The position numbers were made by a program, and so were the translations under genes. Below the pieces are notes generated by a model that worked only from the letters and a program-made list of their open reading frames with translations, had not been told where the DNA came from and ran no database searches. Positions 9,252 to 23,900 of a stretch of 64,000 nt of DNA are shown here, piece by piece; the stretch's first letter is position 1, and each line of letters starts with the position of its first letter. The stretch is from Lacrimispora sphenoides JCM 1415 (GTDB lineage Bacteria > Bacillota > Clostridia > Lachnospirales > Lachnospiraceae), in NCBI RefSeq assembly GCF_900105615.1, contig NZ_LT630003.1, positions 4,336,001-4,400,000 of the forward strand. The letters run 5' to 3'.

Positions 9252-10139
9252 TTATTCTACAGGCTCTGTAAAATTTACGATGCCCTGCATCCATATTTGT
9301 CCCTTAAACCTGCGCCCGATCTCCGGAGTTCCCACCAAATCTTTTTTCGCAATTCCTACGTGGAATATAAGGTCGCTGCATTCTAAAGTGAAATCATAAA
9401 CCTCTTCCTTGGTGATCTGATTTTTCTTCTCATCTATCTTTATGATCTCTCCAATAATGGAGTACTGGTCACATTCCACACCGCAGGGCATAAAACAGGA
9501 ATCAATGATGGAATACAGATCCTCCTTCATCACCCTTCTGGAAGCCTGGGAATATAAATCTATATCTTCAATGGTAAGAGTCTCCATCGCATCTTCATCA
9601 CCGTTCTTAGCCGCTTCTAAAAGCGTATTACGGTCCATTGCCGCCACTCTGGCATTTTCCCTCTGAATCTCTGTTTTCTGAATGGGAAGAAGGACCTTAC
9701 CACTTACTGCAAGACCGGAAAGACAAACATCCTTTGTATCCAAAGGATGATGATCAATGATCCGTTCCCTGCACTCAAAGGAATTGTCTATATAGAATAT
9801 GAGGGAAATCCCCACCTTAAATTCATCCAAAAGGCCGGCGTAAGTTTCCCGCTCCGTGTGACGCTGGATGGAACAGGATACTTCTGATGTCATATCATTA
9901 CTTTTCAAATATGGATAATAATAGCTTCTTTGAAATTTACCTTCCCGGTTCATTTCTCCAAAGACAGCAATCCCCATACCTGGAGCCACTTCCCTGCGAA
10001 GCTCACAGAGATTGGATTCCTCATCAATCTGAATCCGTTTCAGGCCGGACAAATCTTCACAGAGCTCATCCAATAATTTTTCTATTTCTTTGTCTTTTTG
10101 ATATTGGCTGAAACCAATGGTTCTCAAGAATTTATGCAT
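9252..10139 (-). CDS. DUF3881-like protein of unknown function
   Basis: 295 residues, soluble, acidic, with no signal peptide or membrane segment. From memory it resembles the DUF3881 family seen mainly in Lachnospiraceae; no function is known. A central acidic stretch (about 165-195) precedes a C-terminal half with scattered Cys (FMPCGVECDQYS, about 215-225) and a beta-rich end. ATG at 10139 follows AGGTGATG. It is a single gene between tRNA-Arg and gdhA, all on the minus strand. Its leader contains one copy of the AAGGAAGTTC element in antisense orientation. I see no catalytic motif. Confidence 0.7.
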   Translation of the reverse strand: MHKFLRTIGFSQYQKDKEIEKLLDELCEDLSGLKRIQIDEESNLCELRREVAPGMGIAVFGEMNREGKFQRSYYYPYLKSNDMTSEVSCSIQRHTERETYAGLLDEFKVGISLIFYIDNSFECRERIIDHHPLDTKDVCLSGLAVSGKVLLPIQKTEIQRENARVAAMDRNTLLEAAKNGDEDAMETLTIEDIDLYSQASRRVMKEDLYSIIDSCFMPCGVECDQYSIIGEIIKIDEKKNQITKEEVYDFTLECSDLIFHVGIAKKDLVGTPEIGRRFKGQIWMQGIVNFTEPVE

Positions 10140-10168
10140 AGGATCATCACCTGCTTTCTAATAATCTT

Positions 10169-10202
10169 AAGGAAGTTCAGTTTGCCGCAGTTTATCCAAC
10201 GG
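10169..10202 (+). repeat. Dispersed leader element, copy 1 (AAGGAAGTTC ... AACGG)
   Basis: AAGGAAGTTC at 10169-10178, then AGTTTGCC and AACGGCTAATTT. It matches elements at 28167 and 61736 in motif, spacing and intergenic location. Its stem is weaker than in the other copies, and on this strand no gene follows in sense, so it may be a decayed copy or a small RNA. Confidence 0.45.
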
Positions 10203-10349
10203 CTAATTTATTAAACTTAGGCTGTGCTATGCCTACCTTCATTTTAATATTTCCTGGAAAACAATAAGGCGAAGTATACTCCGCCTCAAGCCTTATCGAT
10301 TATTATATACCAAAAATGATGATAATGCCAGCATAATTTTCTTATTTTA

Positions 10350-10388
10350 AAAATTGGGACCAGTTCCCTTTTTAGGGGAAGCGGTCCC
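10350..10388 (-). terminator. Terminator of gdhA
   Basis: Stem GGGACC/GGTCCC with a second inner GGGGAA/TTCCC-type pairing, followed by AATTTTT on the minus strand. It begins 7 bp after the gdhA stop codon. Confidence 0.8.
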
Positions 10389-10394
10389 TTTTTC

Positions 10395-11780
<1,386 letters not shown>

Positions 11781-11792
11781 TACTTAAAATGG

Positions 11793-11827
11793 CAAAAAGA
11801 GGCCAGAACTTTTTATAAGTTCCGGCC
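11793..11827 (-). terminator. Terminator of the giant LPxTG gene
   Basis: Stem GGCCgGAACTT/AAGTTCtGGCC with a short AT loop, followed on the minus strand by CTCTTTTTG. Confidence 0.85.
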
Positions 11828-11904
11828 CCTTTGCCTTGTTATAACTTCTAAAAAATTATAACAAGTTCATTTAATAAAGTCAATAAACAGATTTCCTTTA
11901 TTTT

Positions 11905-14900
11905 TTAATTTTCTTTTTTCTTTTTGCTAAGTGCTGCATAAAGAGCCATCATGAATCCGGACAAGGTCACCATCACCTTACCGGCGGCATTCTGCCGGTC
12001 GCCTGTCTTAGGCAGTTTGCCAAGGGGTATGTTTCCGTCGTCAACAATTAACAGATCCACGGATCCCCCGCTGGGCAGGTCTGCAAGCGGCACTGGGTCT
12101 GGCAAAATCGTCACCGTTTCACCCGGACCACCTGGGTTATCCTTTCCGGATGGTCCTCCTGATGAACCTCCGCCGCCTTTGATTTTCTCATCCTGAATGG
12201 TAATGGTAAAGCTATTGATTCCATCGAATGTCACAGGCGCTATATTGTTGTTAATATAATATCCGGCCGGAGCTTTTGTCTCAAGGAAGGTGTAGGTGTC
12301 CTTTGGCAGTCTCTTTATCACAAACTGCCCGTCGCTGTCGGTTACAAACCTTCCTGCTGCCGCCTTATCGTCCGTATATCCGGCAAAGGACCCTTGATCC
12401 AGCTTCACATATCTACCATCAGAAGCCTTTAAGATAAATTCGGCGCCTTTTAGTTTCACATCCGCATAGACCGCATTGGTTTTTACTACAGTGATCTTAG
12501 ACGGCATATTCTCAATCGCTCCATTTGTTTTTTCAAACAGTCCTGGCTTGGTATAGCGGATCTCCTTATTGGAGTCATTGATTGTAAACTCTGCTGACCA
12601 TGGAGTCGTTCCAAGAAGGTATCCATCCGGTGCTTTTTTCTCAACCAGACGGTAAGTGCCGTATGGCAGGTTCGTGATAACCCCTTTTCCGTTCAGCACA
12701 AAGGTTATGGTATTTCCTAACACCTGATCAGCCGTCCAGGAGACGCCCTCTGATGCCACCTGATAACGGTAGCTGTCCCAGGCTCCCGGAACCAGGGTAG
12801 AGAGGTTCGACAGCACAAATTCTGCTCCCTCAAGCCTCTTTCCGGTATTTTCACCGTCTACCTTTTCCATTTCCAGATTTCCGGTGCTGATCTTATTCGT
12901 CACAGCAATGGTCACAAGAGCTTCATTTAAAACCGTCACCGCACTGCTGTTGTCCTTTAAGATACTTACTTTGCCTTCCTCGTCGATCCTGATATAGAAC
13001 GGCTCTATGAGATCGTACCGGCCGGTTGAGATTTCCCTGATCCGGTAATCCCCGTGCTTAAGTCCCAGGTAAATGATTCCGTCCTCACCGGTCGTAAACA
13101 ATCCGGTGTCGGCGTCCGCCTCAGTCTTAAACCGGTTGGCTCCAAAAATAGATAAAACTCCATTTTCTTCATACCGTCCTGGTCCTAAGATCTCAAACTG
13201 AATTCCGCTTACCCTGTTTCCAAGATTATCCAGTTTCTTAAGCTGGAGTTCAAACTGGGCCCGCTCATTGACTACTGCATTGCCGTTTCCAAGGTCAGCT
13301 TCCCTTTGGTCCTCTGTAATGGCAAAATCAAATTCTGCCTTTCCATTAAGGCTCAAATAGCCGTTTGGTGCCTTTTCTTCCTTAAGAGTATACGTTCCAT
13401 ATGGGATTCTCTTCATGTCAACATGGCCGTTTACCGCCGTAAAGAGGATTTTTCCATCTTCTGTCTCAATGTCACTGATTCCCATTGCATTCAGCTCATC
13501 CTGGCTCTTGTTTTTTAAGTTTTCTGTAAAATCTTCAAAAGCTCCGTCTACCTGTGCCTCTTTCTTTGTCAGGGAGAACCGGGCGTAAGCAAGCGCTTTT
13601 CCTGTTAAACTGTCGACCTTATCAAATACCAGAGATCCGGTTCCATAATCATCGGTAACGAAATCATTTCCGTCTGCCTGGACCGTGTAAGCCTCTTTTT
13701 CACTGCCAAGTGTTACTTCATATACTCTGTCGCTTAATTCATAACCGGCAGGGGCTTTTTGCTCCTTTACATAATAAGTTCCCAAAGGAAGCATCTCTGA
13801 TTCCCCAATGCCGCCATTTCCAGTTGTCATGGTGCCGGCAAGTGCTGTTAAGTCTATGTCGGAGTAGATCTTAAATACCGCCCCGTCAAGTCTCATCTCA
13901 TGGTTGTGGGATGCAGCCTTGTTGATACGTATTTTGGCCATATTCCTCACATCATATACCATTACGGTTTCTGTATTGCCGGACCGGAGCACGGTAATCT
14001 CCTTATCAGCAGTCACGCCGTAGTTAGCAGGCGCTTCGATTTCCTTTAAAACATAGTTTCCTGCCGGGAGACGTTTTACAGTAACCCTTCCATCGCTTCC
14101 GGTAGTAAACGCAGAACCTTCCGCCTGGCTTTCCTTTAATCCGGTATAAGAGTTGTTTTCATCCAGAGCCACATACGTTCCGTCTGTGGTCATCAGCACA
14201 AACACTGCACCAGGCAGTATTTCTTCCGTCATCTGATCCCGTTTTTCAATGTTCAGCTCGTGAGGCGTATTGACGATTCCACTACTTCCTGTCAGGTTTA
14301 CACCTTCGGCACTTTCAATGGTAAAATCCTTAACCCATTCACTTCCGCTGCTGAATAAATATCCTTCCGGCGCCTTTAACTCCTTTAAGGTGTAGCTGCC
14401 GTATGGGATCTGTGTCAGAATACCTTTCATCGAATCTTCGGTTCCGTCTACCTGGAACCTGATATAGAGCCTTCCGTTCTCGGTTCCTGTTGATACATGA
14501 GATACTCCAAGACCGGTCACATGATTCTGGTAAGCGGCAAATGCTCCGTCAATCAATGAGGTTCCGCTTAACTCAAACTGTGCTCCCGTGATAGCCTTCC
14601 TGGTCTCCCCGTCGAGCTTTTCTAAGTCAAGGGATCCGGTTTTGATCACATTCTTTACAATCAGGTTAATCTGGTTCTGTTCTGAGCTGCTTAAAGTAAG
14701 CTCGCTTCGTCCTTCCCCATTTAACAGAGAAACGGTTCCATTTACATCAATTCTTACATAGAATGGTGCTACTGTTTCATAACCCTCTGCGTCCAACTCC
14801 TCTATTTTGTAATCCCCATATGGGAGATTCCAGGTGATGCGGCCTTCTTCATCGGTCTGTTTTACTTCATACCCGCTTTCAGACGGATCATTTAACTTAA

Positions 14901-17900
14901 ATCTGTCCTTGCTAAACGGGTTCCAGGAGCTGCTTTCATATTTTCCAGGACCGGTTATGGCGAACTTTATTCCGGCTACCTTGTCGTTGCCTGTATTATC
15001 CGCCTTCTTAAGACTTAAGCTGTATTCGGTTCTGGTATTCTTAATAAGGTTGCCCGGAAGATTTGAAAGCACTGCCTTCTGCCCGTTGGTTTCGATCCGG
15101 AATTCGATATCAGCCTGCTTCTTTGTAATATCGTATCCATCAGGCACCCGGATTTCTGACAGGGTGTAGGTTCCGTATGGGATTCCGGTGAGTGTTACTT
15201 TACCAGTTACCACTTCAAATTCCACCGCATCGTCTATTGCCGTTACCTTTGTCACTCCCATGGATTCCGGATCTGCCTTTATGGCCTCTATAAATGCCTT
15301 CCAGGCATCCTCTACCGCTGCATCCTTTTTCTCAATCCTAAATGCTGCTCCGCCAAGCTCTTTTTCCGTTAATCCGTCCAGTTTTGTAAATTCCAGACTT
15401 CCGGACACATATCCGTTCTTGACCGTTATAACACTTGGTATCGGGTTTCCATCTGTCTTAAATTCCTTGCTGAGAAGCTCCCAGGCCTTCTGCCCCTTTA
15501 CCTGATAGGAACCCATCGGAACCATATCATCGGTCTTTGCATTGGCAATTTCATATCCTGCAGTCGCCTGATCCTCTACAACGATATAATTCCGGTAATA
15601 GAGAAGCTCACCCGCACTCCAAATTGCCTCCGTTCCGTCCAGAGCCGTATTGCCCTGGGCAACCGGTTTTCCTAGTGCTTCTGTATTCGTAATTCCATTT
15701 TTCTTAAACGCTGTCATCTCCTCGTTCGTATACGGGCCATATACGCTGAAATGAGCGCCTTCTACCGGATTTCCGGCTTCATTTGTCTTTTTAATTGTTA
15801 CATTTCTAAATGGTACAAAACCAATATCCTTTGTCTTATCATAAATATCTCCCGTCGACCATAAGAAGAAGTCTTCCGATGCATAAGAACCCTTTCCACC
15901 TTTAAAGTTACTGTCAAGGCTCTCTTCGTAATTACTACCTTCCTTTACTAAAGTCTCAGGAAGCCTTGATCTTCCGGCCTCCGGATTTTCCCCGGTGGAA
16001 AGCATGGTTGGTTTCGCCAGCTTAAGCACCAGATCTTCATATCCCACAGGCATATCTTTGGTTTTCACAAAAATCTGGTAGTGAGCAGGATCGTCACCCT
16101 TTAGCTTTGATACGATTAAAGACTGATTGCTGTACCAGCTGTTTTCCTGATCCTTGGTGAATTCCGATCCCGTGATGCCAAAGGGCTTTGCAGGGGTCAA
16201 ACCGTCAAACAGGAATCTGGCATCGCTTAATCCTACCGTACCATTATCTTCATTGTCGCCGCTCTTACCGTACTTCATCAGACTGACCTCAAAATACTTG
16301 GATTGAAGCAGCGGAAGCAGATCCGTAAGAAGATGATCATTTTCAATGCTCTCATCCTGGATACCATTGTTGTTATCGTCAATCCATATCCGTCCTGATA
16401 CCTTTACTTTACCCGGAATCAAAACTACCTGAACTGCATTGCTGGTCTGCGCTTGGATGAACTTAATCTCTGAATCATCTGATAAGTTTTGCTTGTAACT
16501 GTAGGAAGTTGCAAAGTCATTGACCGCATATCCGTAAGCCACGTCATCCAGCTCCTTTTTTTCCGTATAAGGAACAACCGTTTCATAGGTCACTACCAGA
16601 TTTTCTCCCGGAGCCAGATAGAAGAAAGGATCTGTGATCTTAATGCGGATGGCTGAGGGATCATTGGAGCTTACGTTCCAGAATCCATCACTGTTGTCGC
16701 TAAGCATGGAATCCTTCCCAGCTTTTGCAGTAGCCGAATCTTTAAATACCTTATCAGAGTAAGTCACTTCATGGCTAAAGCCTGAAACCTTCCGGCCTGA
16801 ATCATGATCCATTCTGTTTTCAATGGCAATGGACTGGATTCCCACATACTTCAGCCGGTAGTCACTTTTCCGGTCAAAACCGCCGGTACTGTAATCCCCC
16901 TGCACCGGAAGAATATCCATGAACTGCAGCTGGGTGATAAAGTTGCTGGTTGAATCATTGTTTACCATGAGCCGGTATAATACGCTGCCGTCTGAATTGG
17001 TGAGGTCCGTATCATCCGCACTCTTTCCCACCGTTCCTACCGTTGTACCAGATACGAATCTGGTGTCTAAATTCCCCTTTACCTCCTTATGAAGGACCAG
17101 CCCGGTACCGGTGCTCATGGTGTTCTCCGCAGAATCCGAAGCGTAGCCATAGCTGCGGTACTTTTCATCGGGAAGTTTTACATCCTTTGGCAGGTCTGGG
17201 CTGGGCCATTTGCTGCCAGAATCCGTTTTAATCATAAAGGAGGCACCTGTCTGGTTTAATGAAAACGCAGGCTGCAGAACATCGCTGGTAACATAAAGTT
17301 CATTGAGAATGTTCTTTCCGTAATTAATAACGCTGCCCGCAATTTGTGCTTTCACTTCTACCGTAACAGATTCGCCTTTGGCTAAAGCTCCGTTTAGCTG
17401 GATGAACAAAGTCTCCCGCCCGGTATCTTTATCAACTTTTCTGACCGTTTCTTCAATGGTAACCCCCTCAGGAGCATTCTTTAAGGTTACAGCCTTTAAC
17501 AGATGGTTTTCACCCGCTGATTCCCCTGATACGGTAACTCCAAGGGGTACATAATCAATGAGAATTGGCTTTTGCATTGGAACAATATCAGGATCATTGC
17601 TTGTGGTATCATTCTTTACATAAAGCGTATAAGTCAGGATATCACTTGGCTGTATTCCTTTAATAGGATCAACACTCTTTTTCACCGAAATAGTCGGCGC
17701 CTGGCTCTGAATCACCTGGATATCGCATTCCTTTTCTGCCTGGCTCTTTTCCTGATTCTGAGACAGGGTTCCATTGATATCCCATGTTCTAAAGTCCATA
17801 GCCACATCGGCCACGTTGTGGATATATTTAATTTCTTTCTTATAGGTTCCGTCGGGCAGCTTTGCATCCTGACGGTTTAATTTTACCGTAACCTCTATGC

Positions 17901-20900
17901 TTCCCGGTACAAAATCATTTCCAAGGACATAATGGTTATCCGTAGAGCCTTTTAACGTGTCATCCCGGTAGCTGATCTGGAAAGATTTCACCTTTTTTCC
18001 GCTTACCGGTTTTACAAGACCGATTTCACCGTCACCGGATACCGCAACGCTCTGTACCTCTCCCACCTGGTTTCCGCTAAAATCATAGAAGGTTACATCA
18101 GCCATAATGGTACCTGTTTGTGCGCCCTTGATACGGTTCTGTTCCGTGGCTTTCCCCGGCTTTACTTCGGTGATCGTATATTTTTCATTGGTATAATCAG
18201 CCTCTGACATCACTGATTTTCCCGCATCTAACATCTTTAAGCCCGTATCCGTAATTACAAACCGGTCCAAAGGTATGCTGTTGACTACATGAGGTGTCAG
18301 GGTATAGGTCACTGTCTGGCCCTCATTCCACCATAAATCCTTTAATGTGGTTGTGAGGGATGTTTTATCCAGTGTTACTCCTGTCTTCTGTTTTACATTT
18401 GTAAACTCACAGGCTTCTGGAATAATACCCTTTGTAATTTCCACTTCTTTCCTGTAAATGGTTCTGGTATCATCCTTATTAATCACATAGCCCAGGCTGT
18501 TCTGGGTCACTGCCGTCTCTTCGATGTCATAGGTTCCCGGTAGGAGTAAAACCGTAATTCCTGTTTCTCCGTACGGTACGGCAACCATATCTCCAACCTG
18601 ATTTCCTGTTTCCTTTTCCGTTATTTTCATGAAAACGGCAACGGAGCCACCCGGATTATCCGATTTATTTACATCGTTCTTAATGAGTCTTAAAGGCAGC
18701 GCTTCCTGGTTATGGGCTTTAAAGCCATATACTCCCGGAGTAACGGTATTGTTTCCTGTCAGAACATAAAGATCAAGACCTGCTTTCGTTTCACCGTTCT
18801 TTATTACATCTGCGGTCGTGGGAAGGATGGTTCCCTCATCCCCTTCAAAGGAAGACATGCGGAATGTTTCCAGGCCATATTCCTTCTTTGTTACCTCATA
18901 AACCCCGTAGGAATCGCCTGCCGGAAGATCAAGCCCACGGAAGGAAAGTTTCCCCTGGGAATCGGTGGTCCCTTCTGTAACATAAGTCCAGGTACCTCCG
19001 GCTGATTTTCTGTAAAGCTCAAAACTGATTCCTGACTTAAGAGATTCCAAACCTCCGTTTCCGCTGTATTTGGTAATCTCTAAATCAATACCGCCCTGAT
19101 TCTTAACGGTAATCTCTGTTGTTTTTCCTGCTTCTGCTGCCAGGCCTTCCGCCGGTATGGCCGTTGTAATTGCAATATAGCCTGCAGGAGCATTCACTTC
19201 TTTTATATAATAGATTCCAGGGCTGTATACCTTGGTGGAGAATACAATTTCATATACTCCGCTCTGCCCTATCTCAGTGAAATCTCCCACCGCTTTTGTC
19301 AGCTCCGGATCGGAATAAAGCTTAAAGGCTGCTCCCGTTAATTGATTGGACGGATCCATTCCGTCTACCTTGGTCAGGCGTATCTTAGCCTTGGCATATT
19401 GGTTATTCACTGTAATGGATACCGGGTTTTGGGAGGTAAAATCAGACACTCCGCCTGCCTTGATATAACCATCTGCCTGAAGAGTTCCGTTATCATCCAC
19501 GCCTAAGGCCGAAAGCACCCAGTCAGAGTTTTCATGTTCCTTTAAATAATAAGCGCCGCCCACCGGATTCTGAGGTAGGAGTACCGTTCCCTTTGCCGTG
19601 TAGTAACCATCCTGAGCTGCAAAGCTTTGTATCTTTACCTGTACCGGTTTGCTGTTTTCATCTAACACCTGTTTATAGGCATTATTGGAATAGGTGTAAA
19701 TATCAAATACGATTTCAGCCGGGAGCTTACCAGCAAGGTTCTCATCATTTTTGAACCCGTCGCCAAAGAAAAGCTTCTTGGTTACAGTCAGCTCCGCTTT
19801 CTTTCTGTTTTCAATGGTCACAGAAACAGTGCCTTCGTATCCGCCTGCCATATCTCCCACCACGGCTACAATCATTGGCTGAGCGTCAATGGTATAGCCT
19901 GCCGGAGCCTTCTGTTCGGTGATCCGGTACCAGCCAGGCTCACAGCCCTTCATGGTATAGGAACCGTCTTTGTTATCAGTCAGGGTCCCCTTAACTGTAA
20001 AGCCCTGATCTGGTTTCTCATATCCTTCATCCGTTACATTCTGCAGGACTCCTCCGATTAAATCCGTGCCGGAACGGAACTTTAGATATTCCACTTTAAA
20101 GGAAGCGTCTGCCATGCCAGAACCACTTGCCTTGGTTTCTGCATCTGTCTTATGAATGACAAGATCAGCCAGACGTGGGTTCTTAACGACTGCGGTTGCC
20201 AGCTTTCCTTTCACGCCTCCTACCGGAACCAGGGTTACCTTTTCTCCGTCCGCTTTTGCCTCATATCCCACATTTACTGTCGCTGTTTCAAAATATCCGC
20301 CGGTCACGGCTATTGCCGCTTCGCTTCCTAAGGCTTCCGCCTTTATGGTGTAAACGCCGCTGTTTAAGTTAGAAAAGCTGGCAGCATATTTTCCATTCGC
20401 CAGTTTTATGGTAGCCGCCTTGATCTCACTGCCGCCTTGCTTTTGAATGGTAAAGCTGATTCCGCTAAGGTCAATAAATGGATTTCCTGCCCAGGTGGTC
20501 TTTTCAATTACCAGTTCCGGCTTCTCCGGGTTATAGACGTTTACAGTGGAAGGAGTGCTTCCGACTGTAAAGTATCTCCAAAGATCGTTCTCACCGGTAT
20601 ACATGGTAATATAGTTCTTCTGCTGGCCAACGGTCAGGGTTTCCTTTAGCCTATACCGTCCTGCTTTTAAGCCATTGGGTATCTTTACCTGGCCATTGCT
20701 TTCCGTGGTATAAGTTCCGATCTTTACATAGCTGTAACTGCCGTTTTCCCACAGATACTGCCAGATTTCAAACTGCACACCGCTTAAAGGAGTTTTTCCA
20801 ATGTTAAGAACATTCAGTTCCTCATCGGTTTTGCCAAAGGTACCGGTATCCGGCACGTATCCGTATTTTGCAAGAGTTACCGGATATTGATCCAGCACTG

Positions 20901-23900
20901 TGTTTATCAGACGGTATTCCTCAGATTTTCCCTGCTCCCAGAAATACTGGGAATCAATGATATCCTTATTTTTCGGAATCGCCACTTTCAGGTAATGAAG
21001 GGTAGTGTCCATCTGGATCTTGGAAGGTGCATATACCTCTTCCAGTCCAAAGAGAACTTTTACCTCTTCATTCTCAAGTTTAAGGATCCTTTCTATACTG
21101 GTTTCATCATATCCCTTGCTTTCAAGCTCAGCCTTAAGTTTCCCCATGCTGATCATCTTGGAAAGGGCATAGCCTGTTTTGTTCTCACTGTCGGATTCCA
21201 GACCGGTTTCAACCACTTCCACAGGAAGCAGCTTTTCTTTACTATCCGGATCCAGAAGCCATATCTGGAATTTAGCTCCGCCTAAAAGAGTTGGTTCTGC
21301 ATTCGGCTTTCCGGCATCCTTTAACCATTTGTTTAATGCGATCTGGAAATAGTATGCATCAAGGCCTCCCGGTCCTTCTCCATGCTGATTTTTCACCACA
21401 GCGATTTGTTCATTCCGCCCGTTTTCATATAGGTGAAGCATATCATTATATCCTGAATAACCGGAGTCTTTTGGTGCAAATACTGCTACGATCTGCCGTC
21501 CTCCTGGCAGCTGATATCCTGGTGCTGCCTCATCCTCGACTAGCCAGTATACCTTACCGGTTTCCAAAATGGCGGTATCAAATTCTCCAGCCGCCCTGAT
21601 TCCTGTCTTCGGATTGATCCGGGTGCCGCTCTCATAGCTGTCAACCTTCTCAAACAGGCCTTCATCAGCCAGATCTTCTAAACGGATTCCTGACAGGTCT
21701 TTCTCATCCCCCTTCATTTTATAAAGGGTAAATTTAGCTCCGTTGATATTTTCCGCTGAATGAGAAGTTCCATCATATGCCGTTCCATTACAGGTTTTTA
21801 ATATATTAAACTGAGCCCATGGCTTATAGTTATAAAGTGGATCGGTATTCTGGATTAAAGAATCCGCTGTTTCTGCAAGATCCTTACCCGTATATTTCAC
21901 TGAATTGTACGTCCCTGCCTCTAAATCTGAAACAGAGAGAGTTTTTGGCGGTTCGCTGTTCCCTTCTGCCAAAGGTGTTTTATCCATCATATTCAGATCA
22001 AAACCAAAGCCGGTCTCTTCCTTAGTGGGAACCCGAACCTCAACCACATAATAGGTATCATTCCGGTTAATATCATAGAAGGTTGCAATACCGTCATAGG
22101 TATTGGTGGTTTCTGTTTTCACGTAGTCTGCCGTGACGCCGTCTGCATTTACCTTATAGAGGGCCAGTTTTACGTTTCCAAGAACATGATCCACCGGATA
22201 GAATTGATAGTTCCATCCATCTCTCCAATATTTCTGGGTGCGGATGGTCAGCTTAGGTTCGTTCTTAATAACAAGCGGACTTCCGTTTGTATCGCCATTG
22301 ACCGTGGTGATGACTTTGCCTTCCATTAAAGTAGTCGTTAAAATTTCATAGGAAGGCAGATATCCTTCCGGTGGTGTTATTTCAGCTATAACATAAGCAA
22401 TCCTGCTTCCATCGGTGTCAAAGATCTTAAGGCTTGTGCTGTCAAAGGTTGCCTGACCGCTCCCGCTGGTAGCTGCCGTCTGAATCGGATTAAGAATGCT
22501 GTTTTCCCAATTATTAACATCAAATCCTTCCGCTTTGAATATACCAAAAACTGCCCCGTTCACAGTGGTATCCCTCAAGGCATCTTTTTTGGTGACCGTT
22601 ACTTTTCCATAATCCTTATAATTTACTAACGGCTTATTCGGTCCTGCCAGATAGAGAGCCAGATTCTTTTCGCTGCTTGCAGATGCTGCGGTTATTATGA
22701 CCGGTCCATAATATACATCGGTCCCGTAAACCTCATAACCAGGATCACCTGGATGGGCACCTTGTGCTTTCTCAGCATCAGAAAGCAAATAATAAGGATT
22801 GATATTACCGCTTGGAACCACTTCTTTAAAGTAATACGTTCCAGGAGCAAGCTGAGTTGAAACACTGGAATTCAAACTGCCTGCAATTGTAAAGTCACTT
22901 CCGTTCTTTACATAAACATCAAATGGTATTACTGCATTTTGATTTGCCGTTCCGTTTGCATCGTATTGTGTCTTCTTGATGGTAACGGATTTATATGGCT
23001 TATTTTCAAAGGTCCGGCGAGTCTCCATGTTTCCCTGGGAAAACCACCGTTCCAGATCTGCTTTTAGAACAGGCCCATTTGGAGTTGTGATCTTAATGCT
23101 ATTCCCTTTTACAAAATTAACAGGAGCCACTATTTCTTCAATGATATAGTCTGTTCCGGGATCAAGAATAACATATGTCCCCACATTGGATACCGCACCG
23201 TTAAAAATCACTGTCTTATCAGCATCTCTCGTAATTTTAAATTGTGCTGTTATCGGATTTTTATTATCTGTGATATCAACCTTATAAAGCCAGTAAGGAA
23301 TCTTCTGAGGAATGTTATAGGCCTTTACGGTCGTATCACTTTCTCTGGTTACCTTATAAGGACCGATGAAAACTTTTTCCTCCGAAATAACCGTCTTCGC
23401 AGAATCCTCTGGTTCCAGCCTTCCGCTGCTGTTAATCTCAGACCAATAGTATTCCTTTGTTACATCAAGGCCTTTTACCAGAATTTCTCCTTTGCCATCT
23501 GTTGTATAAACTTTTTGGGGCAATACTTCAGCAAAGTCATTCCCAACTTTATAATAAAGGTTAAACTGGAATCCACTTTTTGAAGCATTCTTATTTAAGC
23601 TATTGCTGTTAATGGACCAGGCATCCTTTTGAAGTTTTAAGGTTCCGCCCTTATTATTTTTCAAATCTACCTGAGTCATCTTTAAAGCTTCAAGAGTAAA
23701 GGTTTTATAAATGTAAGTCTTATTATCCTTTATCTCCTGTGAAAAACCGTCTTTGCTTCCATTTCCGTCGGAATATCCTTCGGGAACTTCTTCAACGACA
23801 CGGTACTCAATTATTTTGCCGCTCCCATCAAAAACAGGAAGCGCCGCAGTAAACTGGCTTGCATCATCAAGAGAGTAGTTGGTTTTAGAGCCAACACTCA

